Assembly: GCA_015501055.1 (NCBI GenBank)
Contig: JADNYV010000008.1
Location: 434,001 to 498,000, forward strand
Length of the DNA stretch: 64,000 nt
Reading direction: 5' to 3'
Source of the DNA: Mucidula mucida
Lineage: Eukaryota > Basidiomycota > Agaricomycetes > Agaricales > Physalacriaceae
Below, one piece after another: positions 23,208 through 33,996 of this stretch. The position numbers were made by a program, and so were the translations under genes. The notes under the pieces are model-generated. The model was not told the DNA's origin. It did not search any database and saw nothing but the letters and a program-made list of their open reading frames with translations. The stretch's first letter is position 1. Each line of letters starts with the position of its first letter.

Positions 23208-23514
23208 TGGTCCGTTTTTGTTGTTCCTTCAAGCCAGTCATAAGTCAATTTAGTGACCCTTCTGCAAATCGTCTCTTCCGTTGCGACCTACCCAGTGACC
23301 ACGACAGGTATGTCGTCGTATGGTTGTGAATCTTGGGTTGATTTGTCTCGCGATTTATCCCAATTATGTCTCTGCATTGCTTCACCATCCATAAAAATAA
23401 TGTACATAGACCAACGCTGCCCTTCAGGAATTCCGCGCCCAATGAGGCTCAGGGGCCAGGATGTTATAACGTGGGTTTGAGTCAACTTTGAGTACATTCT
23501 TGACCACAACCATC

Positions 23515-24431
23515 ATGACGAGAACCAGAACCTACATGTCTAAACTCAACGCTGACGAACGCGTCAAGGCTGAAGAGCTAGGTCAGAAAATATTTGACTG
23601 GATAAGACGTACCGAGGAGCACTCCGCTGTTCTACGAACAGACCCGAACGCATACGCCGAGGCCTAACAGGAGTACGCCGCCAAAGCACCACAAAATGGC
23701 ACTATTCCGGCTCGCGACAAATATGAGGAGCACATTCTACTTGGAGAGCAATTACTGGCAAAGGAATGTATCACAATCTACGAGTGTGCCCATGTATTAC
23801 GTCAACTTGAGTCCTGTCTTCCAACTGCTTTCCTTCAGTCACCTCGCTAACACGCTCGCATATCGCTGTCGCCTCCAGCAGACGCTTGCAGCTGAGTTGG
23901 GGTGGCCGACTCAGCTGGCAGTAGCTGAATACGTGTCAGTCAAAAGGTACGCCACTATCGCAGCCTTTCATGGTTTAATCTTAACAATGCGATAGTGCGA
24001 GTCATCAATACGCACCATCTTATTTTCAGATACCCGAAACCCCACACCCCCTTTTAAGAGACCTTTATGGATCGAGTGCAAACACACCGACATCAAACAG
24101 ACATGTACTACTCGCCATCGAGTATCCCATCGTTCTTCCCGGCCAGCCATTCTCCTGGAGCGACATTCTGCACAATAGTCGTAAACTGGTATCACCACAA
24201 GAGTTTGCCCTTTATCAGAGTAATCCAGAATCTCTTAGCCAACATACGTTCACGGCATCTGGTGATATGGGCGATGAAGCCTTTCGGGTGTCATCCTTTT
24301 TGACAACAGGGAAGGAGAAACTACTCTATCTCGTGTTTGCAGATAAGGGCGCAGAGGCTGTTGCCTACTCAAGCTTTGATTTTTTCAATCTTCTTGGATC
24401 GTCAATGCGTGTTATCACTGAGGGTAGCTAG
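23515..24431 (+). pseudogene. Tandem-family copy C, stopped by a nonsense codon
   Basis: The exons and splice sites line up with copy A throughout, and the frame is otherwise intact to TAG 24429-24431. At 23665-23667 the conserved TGG of EAWQEY is TAA, a double substitution that ends translation after about 50 residues. This is a point-mutation type of inactivation, unlike the single-base shifts elsewhere. The spacer has only about one repeat unit left. Confidence 0.7.
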
Positions 24432-24786
24432 TAGTCCTCGTTCTGTTGCTTCTTCAGACCAAATCAGTGGTCCTTACATCAATAGCTACAGGGTGTCATG
24501 TCCCATCCTCACCAGCATACACCTGGACTCTGGGAAGACTGCCGAATCTCAATGAAACGCGACTCACTGAGGCTTTGCACACAACTACAATTACGACTGG
24601 CTTTAACTGGTGACTGTGATGTTCACGTTTATGTACCCCGCACAGCCGCCATTTCTTTGATTCGCTAATCCGTCTCCTGAGAAAATTGACAGGACATGTC
24701 ATGTGTCGACAAAGAATGTGTGGCGTCGTTTGGCCTGACTCGTCCACTATCACATGACATTGATCGACTTCTTTGACCAAAACCCC

Positions 24787-25116
24787 ATGACTAGATTCAA
24801 CGCTACTGATAGCGCGCTGGTTGAAAAGCTCGCCGGTCAGAAAATATTTGACTGGGAAAGACTTGCCGAGGAGCACAGCGCCGTGTTACGGACGGATCCT
24901 AACGCGTACGCCGAGGCCTGGCAGGAGTACGCCACCAACGCACCGCAAATGGGCACTGTTCCACGCCGCGAGTACAAAGATTTTTTTGGTGGACGCGGTG
25001 CAGGCCCGGGCCTTCCGTCTAGTACAGTAGTCAGGACCTATATGATCGCCATCCTTGAGAGCATGAACACGCAAGCGTTGCGCCGGTGGGTAGGACGCAC
25101 CCAATGTACTTGTTGA
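24787..25116 (+). pseudogene. Tandem-family copy D, internally deleted and truncated
   Basis: The N-terminal domain is present (MTRFNATDSALVEKLAGQKI, AEAWQEYATNAPQMGTVPRR). After EYK the reading jumps directly to DFFGGRGAGPG, which corresponds to the start of exon 3 in copy B (KEFFGGRVAN). The second exon and both introns are lost, and the conserved C-terminal domain is missing; the frame ends at 25114-25116. The join lies at a short shared AAAGA, suggesting a microhomology deletion. A 109-residue product could still be made. Confidence 0.6.
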
Positions 25117-25657
25117 CGCCGATATAGGCACGAACGAACTGTACTTATTGGAATGTCATTGTTTAAGGAATACGCACCCACGTGATCACTTAACGTTTGC
25201 GTGTTCGGGTATTTCTTCGCGTGGTTCCTTAGCCGAATGCAGTGTCTCCCGCACCACTCTCGTCCTCTCATTTTCACGCATAGCACGCCGCTCTTTCCCT
25301 CCCGTTGTGCCTCGAACGGCCACATCGAAGTCACTTCCGTCTATGACACACTCGACGCTCTTGGGCATGACAGTAGACGAAGCAGGGTGCATCCAAAACA
25401 CAAATCTAATCATATCATCCCTAACAGCTTGAACGTTGCTAAGGTCCGGGCCAAGCACGAATCCTAGAACCTGTCTCCCAGCTCCATGGTTTATGCTAGC
25501 TTGTGTTTAGTCTAATAGCGTACAATATTTCATATTCGAACAACAAACTCCGTACGTACTATTCTATATCAGCGATAACCTTCTACAAGTGAGTCCAATT
25601 CACCCAATAGAAACTGTATTCTGAAACAGTCATGAAATGCATGCCCTGTGAAGTTAT
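25117..25657. other. Intergenic between the tandem array and the cyclase 3' end
   Basis: About 540 bp. Open frames near 25148-25466 exist on both strands, but none has a family pattern or extends by splicing. It probably contains the cyclase terminator. Confidence 0.4.
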
Positions 25658-28408
25658 CTACGCCTTTTCGTTCAGGTACTTGGAGGCCATTCCCAGCATC
25701 CAAACAGGGAACGTCAATCTTGGGCACGATATGAGCACACGACAAATGAAACTAGAAAACGAAACATACTTGTAGAGAGGATACGGAATCACACCTGTAC
25801 GGATACCGATGCCTGTCGCGGCTTCAGGGGGCCAACTTCCATCCTAGAGCGCACACGTCCATCAAGAACGTTTCAAACGACAGAATGCAGGATACTTACA
25901 GGCAATTGGCAAGACAGAACCTTGCGTACGGCTCGTTCCACAGGTGTCTTGTCTGGATAGCGAGCATACATTAGAGCCATTGCAGCCCAAGAGGTTTGCG
26001 CCATGCTGGTCTTCTCGTGTTGAACGTAGGTCTCCGCTCGGCACGACTACAAAAAAGTTAGAACAAGTCAAGCAGAGGTGCAGATGCCTGACGCCTTACC
26101 TTGGAACTCTCGCCCCATCCACCATCGGCTTTCTGATTGTCGATTAAGAAGTGGCATGCTTTGCGTATCCGCGCGCTATTGGAGTAGTATTCTCCAACGC
26201 AAGAAAGTCCTTGGCATCCAAACCAGGTTCCGTACGTGAAGCAGACACCCCATGACCCAATCCAACCGCCTTCAGGAAACTGCGCCTTGTGAAGGTACTT
26301 CACAGCGCCCTTTACCATGGCACTGAATCAAAATGTAAGTCAGAGTCGAAAAAGAGTCAAAACGATCGTACTCGATGTCCTTCGACCTGTAGCTGTAGTG
26401 CTTCTTGAATTCGAGTAGGGCGGTGATGACAGATACGGTACACTCTGGATACGAATACTCGATCATGATGTCGTCTACGATGCACCATTTGTCAGACTGG
26501 ATTGCAAGCGAACTCAGCAATAATAACGCACCATATAGCTCGGCAGGATTGATAGATTCGAGCAACTTGTTTCCCCTTTCACACTCGTAGCTAGGAACGC
26601 CACCATCTGAGGCTTGCAAGGTTAATAGTAGGTCAACAGTATTATAGAGACGTTCTGCTGGGATGCGCTCTTCGGGCCTAATCGAGAGGTGAGCTGAAGT
26701 TCAGTATGTCACAGGAAACGTACTTCAGATGCGATGATAGGATCAAGATCGACTTCAAGGCCTCTCCTGTGCAGTCGGACACAAGATAACCATTCTGTCG
26801 CCGCGTGCTAAACGGCCTGGAAGAAACGAGGTAAATGGCCACTCCTCAACAAATCATGTTCGTATACTCACCATCCGCCTTTGGTCGGTTGCCGGAAGTC
26901 TTTAGGATAGTGCAACGGGTTCTCGTTCATCTGTTCACCATCCAAGAATTTGAGAATCTTCACAATCGCTTCATGATTCTCCTCGCGCTCAGCGAGCCCG
27001 CTCTCAATTAACGCATGTGCGATGAAAGCCGTGTCCCATACTTGGCAGCCATTCGTCACCGTCACTTGCATGCCATCGGGTCCCATCCAAATGAATTCCT
27101 TGAGAGTGACGATGTGCCGCTGGACGGCTTCGCTGTCGTTTCCTTCAGCATGTGCTCGGCAGAGCATCTGGAGTAGGTTCGACACGGAGATCAGATCGTA
27201 ACCGTCCGTATTTTCGTCCTCCATGGTGATTTGCTCGTACATGGCATCAAGAGCCCGGCGGTTCAAAGGTGGGAAGGGACATGTTTCTATCGTGCATGAA
27301 GCCAAGTAATATAGCGAGTCGAGGAAAAGGGAGTGCGGGACCAGGTTATCGATTTTGGCGATATGATTGCGCATCGAGGGCCAGTCGATCGAGTTGTACG
27401 GTTGAACGTAGATCTCCTACAGACGCATACACGTTAGAGACCTGTGTATTCTTCGCAAGTCGTGGTACCTCACTTTTCGCAGCTCCAAAATAAGGTCCGT
27501 CATAGGGACTTCAAATCGGACCCGATATAAGTAGCTCATTGGGATGTAGAACGCCCGCATAAAAATCCACCATTTGGTGGGATGAACTGGACTCCACTTC
27601 GGTAGCAGCCTTCGCGCGAAGACGTTTTATTAGAATCACTTGCTATGGTCTCATCGAAAGATAACTTACCATACTTCGGGCGGCATTGAATTGTTTCCGC
27701 TCCATTCGTACGCACCAATCAATGACAACCAGAATTTTCCCCATGCAGGACATCCGACAGCGCCGCCCAGGCGATGAAGGGTGTTTCGAGCCTTAGCCAT
27801 TGCAGGATGTTCCGGACTGAGTCCGACCATTCGCAACGCCACGTAGTTTATCGAGGTTCCGAAGACTGTCGTGCAGTGTTCGCCATGTCTGTAGCCAGAA
27901 TGTCTTAGTATAGGTGCAAATAAGATTGCAATACCACTTACAACCCCCACCCACCATCCTGGGGATCAGCGTGATCAAGCATGTAGCGCGTCATTTCCAC
28001 GGCTTCCTCTTGTGGAACCGTGCGGCCGACGAGATACAGTGCTATGATGTACATCGGGACGAGGTACATTTGCCCCCCGCAGACACCATCCCAGTGACCA
28101 AGTGGGGACTGTATGCGTTTCATGAAGTCGAACGCGTTAGTTGCTGCGTCCAGAGGTGTGGAGGCTTGTTTCGGGGTTACATCAGCCTGGAAAACTACTG
28201 AGTACCTTTAAAGAAGCTGAAATTGATACAATCTTACCAGTGGAAGGCCAAGAATGAATTTCTCCACGTCGCTCTGTGGCCAGGCGTCTCGTTCCTCTAG
28301 TGTATGAAGATAGACCCATTCTTTGCCAGTGTTGGGACCGAGGCGTAACCGCCAATGTTCGTGAGAAGTAAAGGGCGTCTTGCCATCAAGAGAGAGAATA
28401 CTCGACAT
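25658..28408 (-). CDS. Oxidosqualene cyclase (2,3-oxidosqualene to triterpene/sterol), atypical active site
   Basis: Many exons on the minus strand (first three 28408-28238, 28186-27942, 27888-27670) give about 720 residues with QW repeats ([24 protein letters not shown]), [10 protein letters not shown], and [13 protein letters not shown]. The catalytic acid motif reads DCTGE (26762-26776) rather than DCTAE, keeping the Asp. The segment that reads MWVHTR in yeast Erg7 and FWCHCR in human enzyme is WWIFMR (27555-27569), so the position of yeast His234 is Phe. The family cyclises oxidosqualene at the ER/lipid-droplet membrane. With P450, acyltransferase and glycosyltransferase neighbours, I infer a specialised triterpene synthase, although lanosterol synthase cannot be excluded. 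No break was found. Confidence 0.9.
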
Positions 28409-29391
28409 GAGAGCGAGTCAAGTTAGCGGTCAAGGCATGAGAAACCTTAACTTATACTTCACACACAAAACAGGCAGAGCCGCCCAGTGCGGCAAGCGAA
28501 CCAAATACGAAACACAAAAACCGGTGCTAGTGCTATCGGATATCTTAGCTCAGATCTCGTGGCCACATTTCCGATAATTCGCTTCGAGCTGAGCGAACTG
28601 AACACGCCGAGCCAGTGAGCGTTGGACCATAATAGGCGGTGTTGAATACAAGGCACGATTGCAAAAGATAACCCCAATAAGGCGTCGAGATTCGTTTCAA
28701 TCAGTAGGATTTTGCAGTGAGACCGTGCCGCCCTTTCGTACTCTTGATAGAGATCGGTGAATTCTAGTCTGATTCAAGGTTAATCTAACGCCGGTATCGC
28801 GTTTAGATAGAGGAACATACCGTCACTATCGTCGGCGTTTCATGCACGCCAGCGCGTCTAAACACGTCTTTTCAACGTATGCTCAGATAGACGACCGCGA
28901 AGTTCTTCAGACTTTACGTGCATGATTTTCGATCGTGAGCAGCTTAACTGTGGTTGCGGAAGTTTCTCTCGGCTCGCGCCGTCTCTTTGTATTTCAAGGG
29001 AAAGCACAATTGGACATGGTGGAGGGGAAAGAGTTGCAGCATCGTATTTACCTGGAGCTGCTGGATCGCTGATCGGTTAGTGGTGCGTATCCAAAAAGTT
29101 CTGTACTATTCATGCTTTACACTATGATTCATTTACTAGTACTAGTTGTCCCTATTGCTTCACCGTCTGAAGCCATTTCTGTTTCAAATTCGAGAGTTGG
29201 TTCGGCGGTGACGAAAAATGCGATGCCCCGGTATCGGGATTCGCCTGGACAATGTCACCGAGATACTACTACTTCACAGAACTGATGTTTGAACATTGAA
29301 ACGGTGACTGGAAAAAATATAGGTGTGGCGAGCACTAGTACATGCAATACAGAGCAACATATGTATTGTTTACCTCACTGGCACATTTGTA
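28409..29391. other. Cyclase 5' intergenic region
   Basis: Nearly 1 kb between the cyclase start and the MBOAT stop, both on the minus strand. It should carry the cyclase promoter. No gene, repeat or RNA is supported. Confidence 0.4.
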
Positions 29392-30711
29392 TCAGGAAAA
29401 CGACACACTCAAACTACTCGCAAGATATCTAACAGGCGAAATTGAAAGGGCTCCTCCATGTATGAGACCAGCCTCAAACGCAAATCCAGAATACCATCGC
29501 CAAGAAATCACGAACCAAGTGGCCACCCAAAGATGTCCAACATACCTTCGCAGTAGTGCCAACTTGCTTCCCAAGACAACGTTGGCAAATTCCATGACGA
29601 TGTCTTCGAATAAGATGGCCACAGCTTGGGATAGAAAGAAAGGGATGGCGCCTATCGTCAGAAACGCCAACGGTGTAGGGAAACGATCTGGTGATAGCTT
29701 ATAGTCTGCAGCTGCATGCCCTATGCCGGACGCAAGGAATCCGATGAACAGTTGCATGTACTTCGAGCTCCAGCTTCCGGCAGGTAACCCCAGCGACTGA
29801 GACCCCATTTTCCCTAAGCCGGATACTTGCTGTAGAACGGAATAAGGTAAGCTAACATTGAGGCTCAAGCGACTTACACGTCTCATTAGGAGATGCCAAG
29901 AATGACTGGTACCTGTTAGTGGAGAAATTTGCGTGGGAACTGGAAACTCACCTCCAGAGGCGGCGTACACTGTATGCTTCCCTAAATCTGCCATATACCG
30001 GCGGCCATAGGTGCCAGCTGGACAAGCCCAGAGCCACCGTTCCAGCAGCGAAGAGGTAGTACATCATGCTGGTAGAGAAAATACCGGAGAATACCCAGGA
30101 ACACGTCAAAAGGTATTGCTGTAGGAGCGGTAACTGATTCAGGGACTGATCGGGAAGCCGGGGGTGGAGGTAAACATATGTTTGCACGATATCAAGCGCA
30201 ATGAAGAACCCGAAGGCGCGAATCAAACTCCAGCCAACGAAGTGCCATCGGCCGAGTTTTGGCATGACGGTTACGTTTGGCACCTAATGATTAGAACGAC
30301 GCGTCGCGAACGATGTATAATACTTACTTTGTAGTTCCATCCAAGACCTCGGGGGGAATTGATTGTGCTCCAGGTCCAGAACACTCTCCTGATGATGGGA
30401 AGTTCAAGAGGTTCAATTTTGTCGGTGTAGTGGCGCCAGACACGGATGGGATCGACGATGAGAAGGTGAAGAGCGTAGACCATGCCATTGCCGAAAGCAA
30501 CGCCTAACGCATACTCTCCACTCTTGTCCTCACTTGTAGGAAAAGATTGGAGGCCGGGAAGCGATAGGCATACGAAGAGCAACCAGGACGCAAGACGTAC
30601 ATGTAGTCGTGGCGAAACGGCTAGTGTAGTGGCAAGCAGAAGGTGTGGAATGAGGTACGACGTGAGAAACAGTCTAGGAGGTGTTCCCTCGCTCTGGCGC
30701 GAATCAGCCAT
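29392..30711 (-). CDS. MBOAT / wax-synthase-like membrane O-acyltransferase
   Basis: Four exons (30711-30328, 30283-29952, 29905-29878, 29829-29392) give 393 residues in frame. Several hydrophobic segments run through the protein (from about LTSYLIPHLLLATTLAV to FLSQAVAILFEDIV). The wax-synthase motif RRLWSHSWHLLMRR is created across a 28-nt exon, and the MBOAT His lies in SGIGHAAADY. Related fungal enzymes acetylate hydroxyls of terpenoid products (for example Pyr7/Pyr8 in pyripyropene biosynthesis). Next to the cyclase it is a natural candidate for O-acylation of the triterpene. It is read from ATG 30711, since no ATG exists further upstream in that frame. Confidence 0.85.
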
Positions 30712-31072
30712 GATTGACTTGCGAGACAAGTCGATCTATCGTCCTGTTTAAACCAAAAGCGAACGGCACTTATCGTCTGCACGCGCGCAGTATCGAACTA
30801 GCTCAGTATCTGCCTCGGTAGAAAGAGCGAGCTGAAATTGCCCTCTGGGGATGGTAAAAACAAACCAAGATGAAGACCCTTTCCGATCAAGGCGGGATTT
30901 GCCGAACACCGCTAAACGCGAACCACCACCATCAACGAAGCGACGCCAGGTTGAATACGTTGTAGTGTCCGCCGAAGTTCCGAGATCAGCTGCGACAATT
31001 ACCGTTCTGATAAGAGCATGGCGAGAGCGCGCGTGTCAGGATGTACTTGCCCTGTCTGCCAGTTCTCACCTG
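30712..31072. promoter_or_regulatory. Divergent promoter between MBOAT and P450-1
   Basis: 361 bp separate the start codons of two divergent pathway genes, so their control elements must lie here. No clear TATA box or palindromic operator was identified. Confidence 0.45.
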
Positions 31073-33126
31073 ATGTCCAATACTGAATCGCACATCCTCA
31101 GCTTGATATATTCAGCTCTATTCCTGTTCATTCTGTGGACAATCACCTCGATATACCAGCGAAATCGGCAATTTTCGAAGATTCCTTCCTTAGGCTCTTC
31201 GTCCTGGCTGATATCATACTATACTGCTGTTAAATTCCTCCTCAATTCTTCAGACGGTATTAAGGTCGGGTATACACAGGTGAGGGAGGGTCTTTCATTA
31301 TATGCATTCCAAATGAACAATTGGCATAGTTCAAAGATCATGTCTTCAGGATCCCAGAGTTGACGCGTTGGACTCTGGTCGTAACCGGAAAACTTGTTCC
31401 AGAGCTCGAACGGATTGGCTCGAAAACTGTTTCACTACCTTTAGCTATTCATGAAGTCAGTGCTATTTTGTGCCAGGGTATTCAGGATGTTGAAGAGCCG
31501 ATCGTGTAGCTTCTTCGTGTAGACTACACCCTGGGATCTACAGCGACGTAAGCATTCTCCTTTCATTCGTTGTTTTGCTCACTGTTTTTTTTCTAGAACG
31601 AATCCATATCATATCCCACTTGTCTCCCGCCTTACCCGTAATCTTGATCCCCTATATCCTGAGATTTACGACGAGCTAGTCACGGCCATTCTCGAAGGAT
31701 CCCATTACCAGAAGATCATGAAGGTAACGGGAGAAGTCTTTAAACTCTCTTAAAGACACTCAATCATCACGCGTAGGTTGGCATGTGACGAACGCGTCCG
31801 ACGCCATCACTCGCATCGTGTGCCGTTCGGGTAATCGCGTCCTCGTCGGGTTGCCTCTTTGTAAGAACAGCCTCACTTATAGAGAACAAACGGGCTAATG
31901 CTCTCTAGGTCGCAATGATGAATTTCTCAAACTCAGCACTGAGTTCGGCGAAGAAGTCTTCAAAACAGCCATCTTATTAAATGCAGTCCCGTCTTTTCTA
32001 CGGCCGTAAGTCTACAAAGAAATACTGTCTGGCTTCAATAACCCGGTCTGCTAGATTGGCCTTTAGATGCTTGAGCAGCATTCCTTCCGCGGTTGACAAA
32101 GTCGTTGCCCATCTCTCTCCGATAATTGAAGAGAGAAAGTTTAACCGACAGGAGCACGGCTCGAAATACGACGGAGCACCTGTACGTGTATTTCCTTGTT
32201 GGCCCAAGTTACTACAAGTCTTGAATTGCTTAGAACGACTTTCTCTGTTGGCTGATGGATAACGCTACGGGTGAAGATGCTACTAACATTGCACTAGCCC
32301 GCAGGATCCTTGTACTCAACTTTGCATCTCTACACACGACCGCTCTTGTGGGCTTTCGTTCCTCTACACATCATACAATAGTATTTATATCTGTCCAGGC
32401 TCTTACTCATGCGCTTTATCATGCTGCCGCTCATCCTGACTACGCTGCTGCCCTCCGCACCGAAGTTGATTCAATCGTGGAATCCCATGGATGGAGTCGC
32501 ACGGCTCTTGCTAATATGCACAGGTTGGATAGCTTCTTGCGAGAATCGATGCGATACACCGGTCTAGGCAGTTGTGCGTTGCGACTTCCCCAGCCATTCT
32601 GGAAAGCTAATGTCAAGCAGTATCTATGAATCGCGTCGCGTTACAACCTTTCCAATTCTCGGACGGTACCAAGGTCCCGAAAGGTGCCTACTTGATGGTA
32701 TCTGGGATGGCTGCTCATCTTGATCCTGAAAACTACTCGGATCCCAGCACATTCGATCCTTGGCGCTTCATTTCGAACGAGGGCAAAGGCTCAAGTAAGC
32801 CCTCGATAGTTCTCTCAGACCAAGATTCTGACGAGTACTGTGCCAGCTACATTGACAGAGCTTAGTCCGACTTTTCTCCCATTCGGGCTAGGTGCTCACT
32901 CATCCATGCTCTGTCTGTCAGAATACAATGCTCATATCTTTCAGGTGCCCATGCCTGCCCAGGTCGTCACTTTGCCGCATGCGAAATGAAAACGGCCCTT
33001 GCGTATATCGTTCAGAATTACGACTTGAAGTTCGAAGGTGGCGCTCGCCCGAAGGACAAATGGTTTGGTATCCACTGTCTGCCTGATCCAAAGGCCAAGG
33101 TCATGTTTCGGAAGCGCCAAATGTAG
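31073..33126 (+). CDS. Cytochrome P450 (P450-1), two apparent frameshifts
   Basis: The N-terminal membrane anchor (LSLIYSALFLFILWTITSIY) starts at ATG 31073. About ten exons follow with the landmarks of basidiomycete P450s: DYTLG.TATTNPYHIPL, IVCRSGNRVLVGLPLCRN, LSPIIEERK, NDFLCWLMDN, FLRESMR (ExxR), FDPWRF and the heme loop FGLGAHACPG (near 32882-32960). The intron 31456-31512 removes an apparent stop. Near 31693 and near 32840 the frame must slip by one base (before SRRIPLPEDHEGW and before TVPATLTELSPTFLPFG). It would hydroxylate or oxidise the triterpene at the ER. The CRN-type motif suggests the CYP512/CYP5144-like groups, but that assignment is tentative. Confidence 0.75.
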
Positions 33127-33483
33127 ACTAAGATAAGGCATGTATACACTCGACACGCTTGCTATATATTTTCTTCAAGACATCGCCGAATGTATCGTGT
33201 CCGTCGGGTACGGGGTCTGTCTGTGCTAGTTGCGTGTTGATACGTAGATGTATTGTAGAGATACTTAGCATGATTCACGGAATGCACTCCAGGTCAAGAA
33301 AACTCGAAGCCCTCAGCCACTGCCGATGTCCGACTCGAACTCATTCAATCATAGAAATCCTTGACATTATTGATTACGAAAACATGAACTACAGAAAGTG
33401 CTATACTTATGTGGCCGAGGTAAACTGTTAGTAGAGTTCATCATCGAGGATCCCGACGCTTAGTGTACTAACTAAACCCACCG
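33127..33483. other. Intergenic, no gene supported
   Basis: About 360 bp downstream of P450-1. No motif was recognised before the P450 remnant begins. Confidence 0.35.
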
Positions 33484-33735
33484 ATAGCGCTTAGTACGAA
33501 TTTCTCCCATTGGGACTAGGTGTACGACGGTCCACTCGTCATTTGGCATGATACGAAAATGCTAGAATATGAGTCTAGCTTCTTGCGCCTTAAAATCACA
33601 CTCGCCGTAATAGTGCATGATTATATCTGCACTGAAATTAATGGTCGGACCCAACGGTTGGTGTCTTGGCCTTTCGGAGAATTCGAAGCTCCTGAGATTA
33701 GCAGTCCACGAACCGAGGTCAGTGACTCCTGACAG
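33484..33735 (+). pseudogene. C-terminal remnant of a second P450
   Basis: The 33 bases at 33490-33522 (CTTAGTACGAATTTCTCCC... to CTAGGTG) closely match 32861-32894 of P450-1, which encodes SPTFLPFGLG just before its heme Cys. Downstream, 33553-33730 reads as a helix plus C-terminal tail of P450 type (MLEYESSFLRLKITLAVIVHDYI). The heme Cys itself and everything N-terminal are gone. It is most simply the remnant of a tandem duplicate. Confidence 0.5.
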
Positions 33736-33996
33736 TTAGTGTATTGTATTCTCAATGAATCGGTGAACAACACATGCTTCATGTCCGTCGTATACGGTCC
33801 TACTATAGACCATCGAGCTTCATCACGCCTGTCGACTATGTAGCATCCAGGAACACAGTGACAATGTTCATATGGTCTAAATCAGGAGCTGAACGTTGAA
33901 TTCGCATCAGCGAAAAGTTCAAGTTCAAGTTCAAAGAATTTCAGAGCGCACAAGTTGATGCCCACAATTCTATTCAGTCTAGGGAGTGGACATACT

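Noticed and set aside
26500..26570. Unusual Leu-rich insertion in the cyclase (GALLLLSSL)
   Set aside because: It is intron sequence; splicing gives [19 protein letters not shown], the normal family reading.
31456..31512. In-frame stop (TAG) in P450-1 after the block SLPLAIHE
   Set aside because: A GT...AG intron of about 55 bp covers it and joins HE directly to LLRVDYTLG, as expected for the family.
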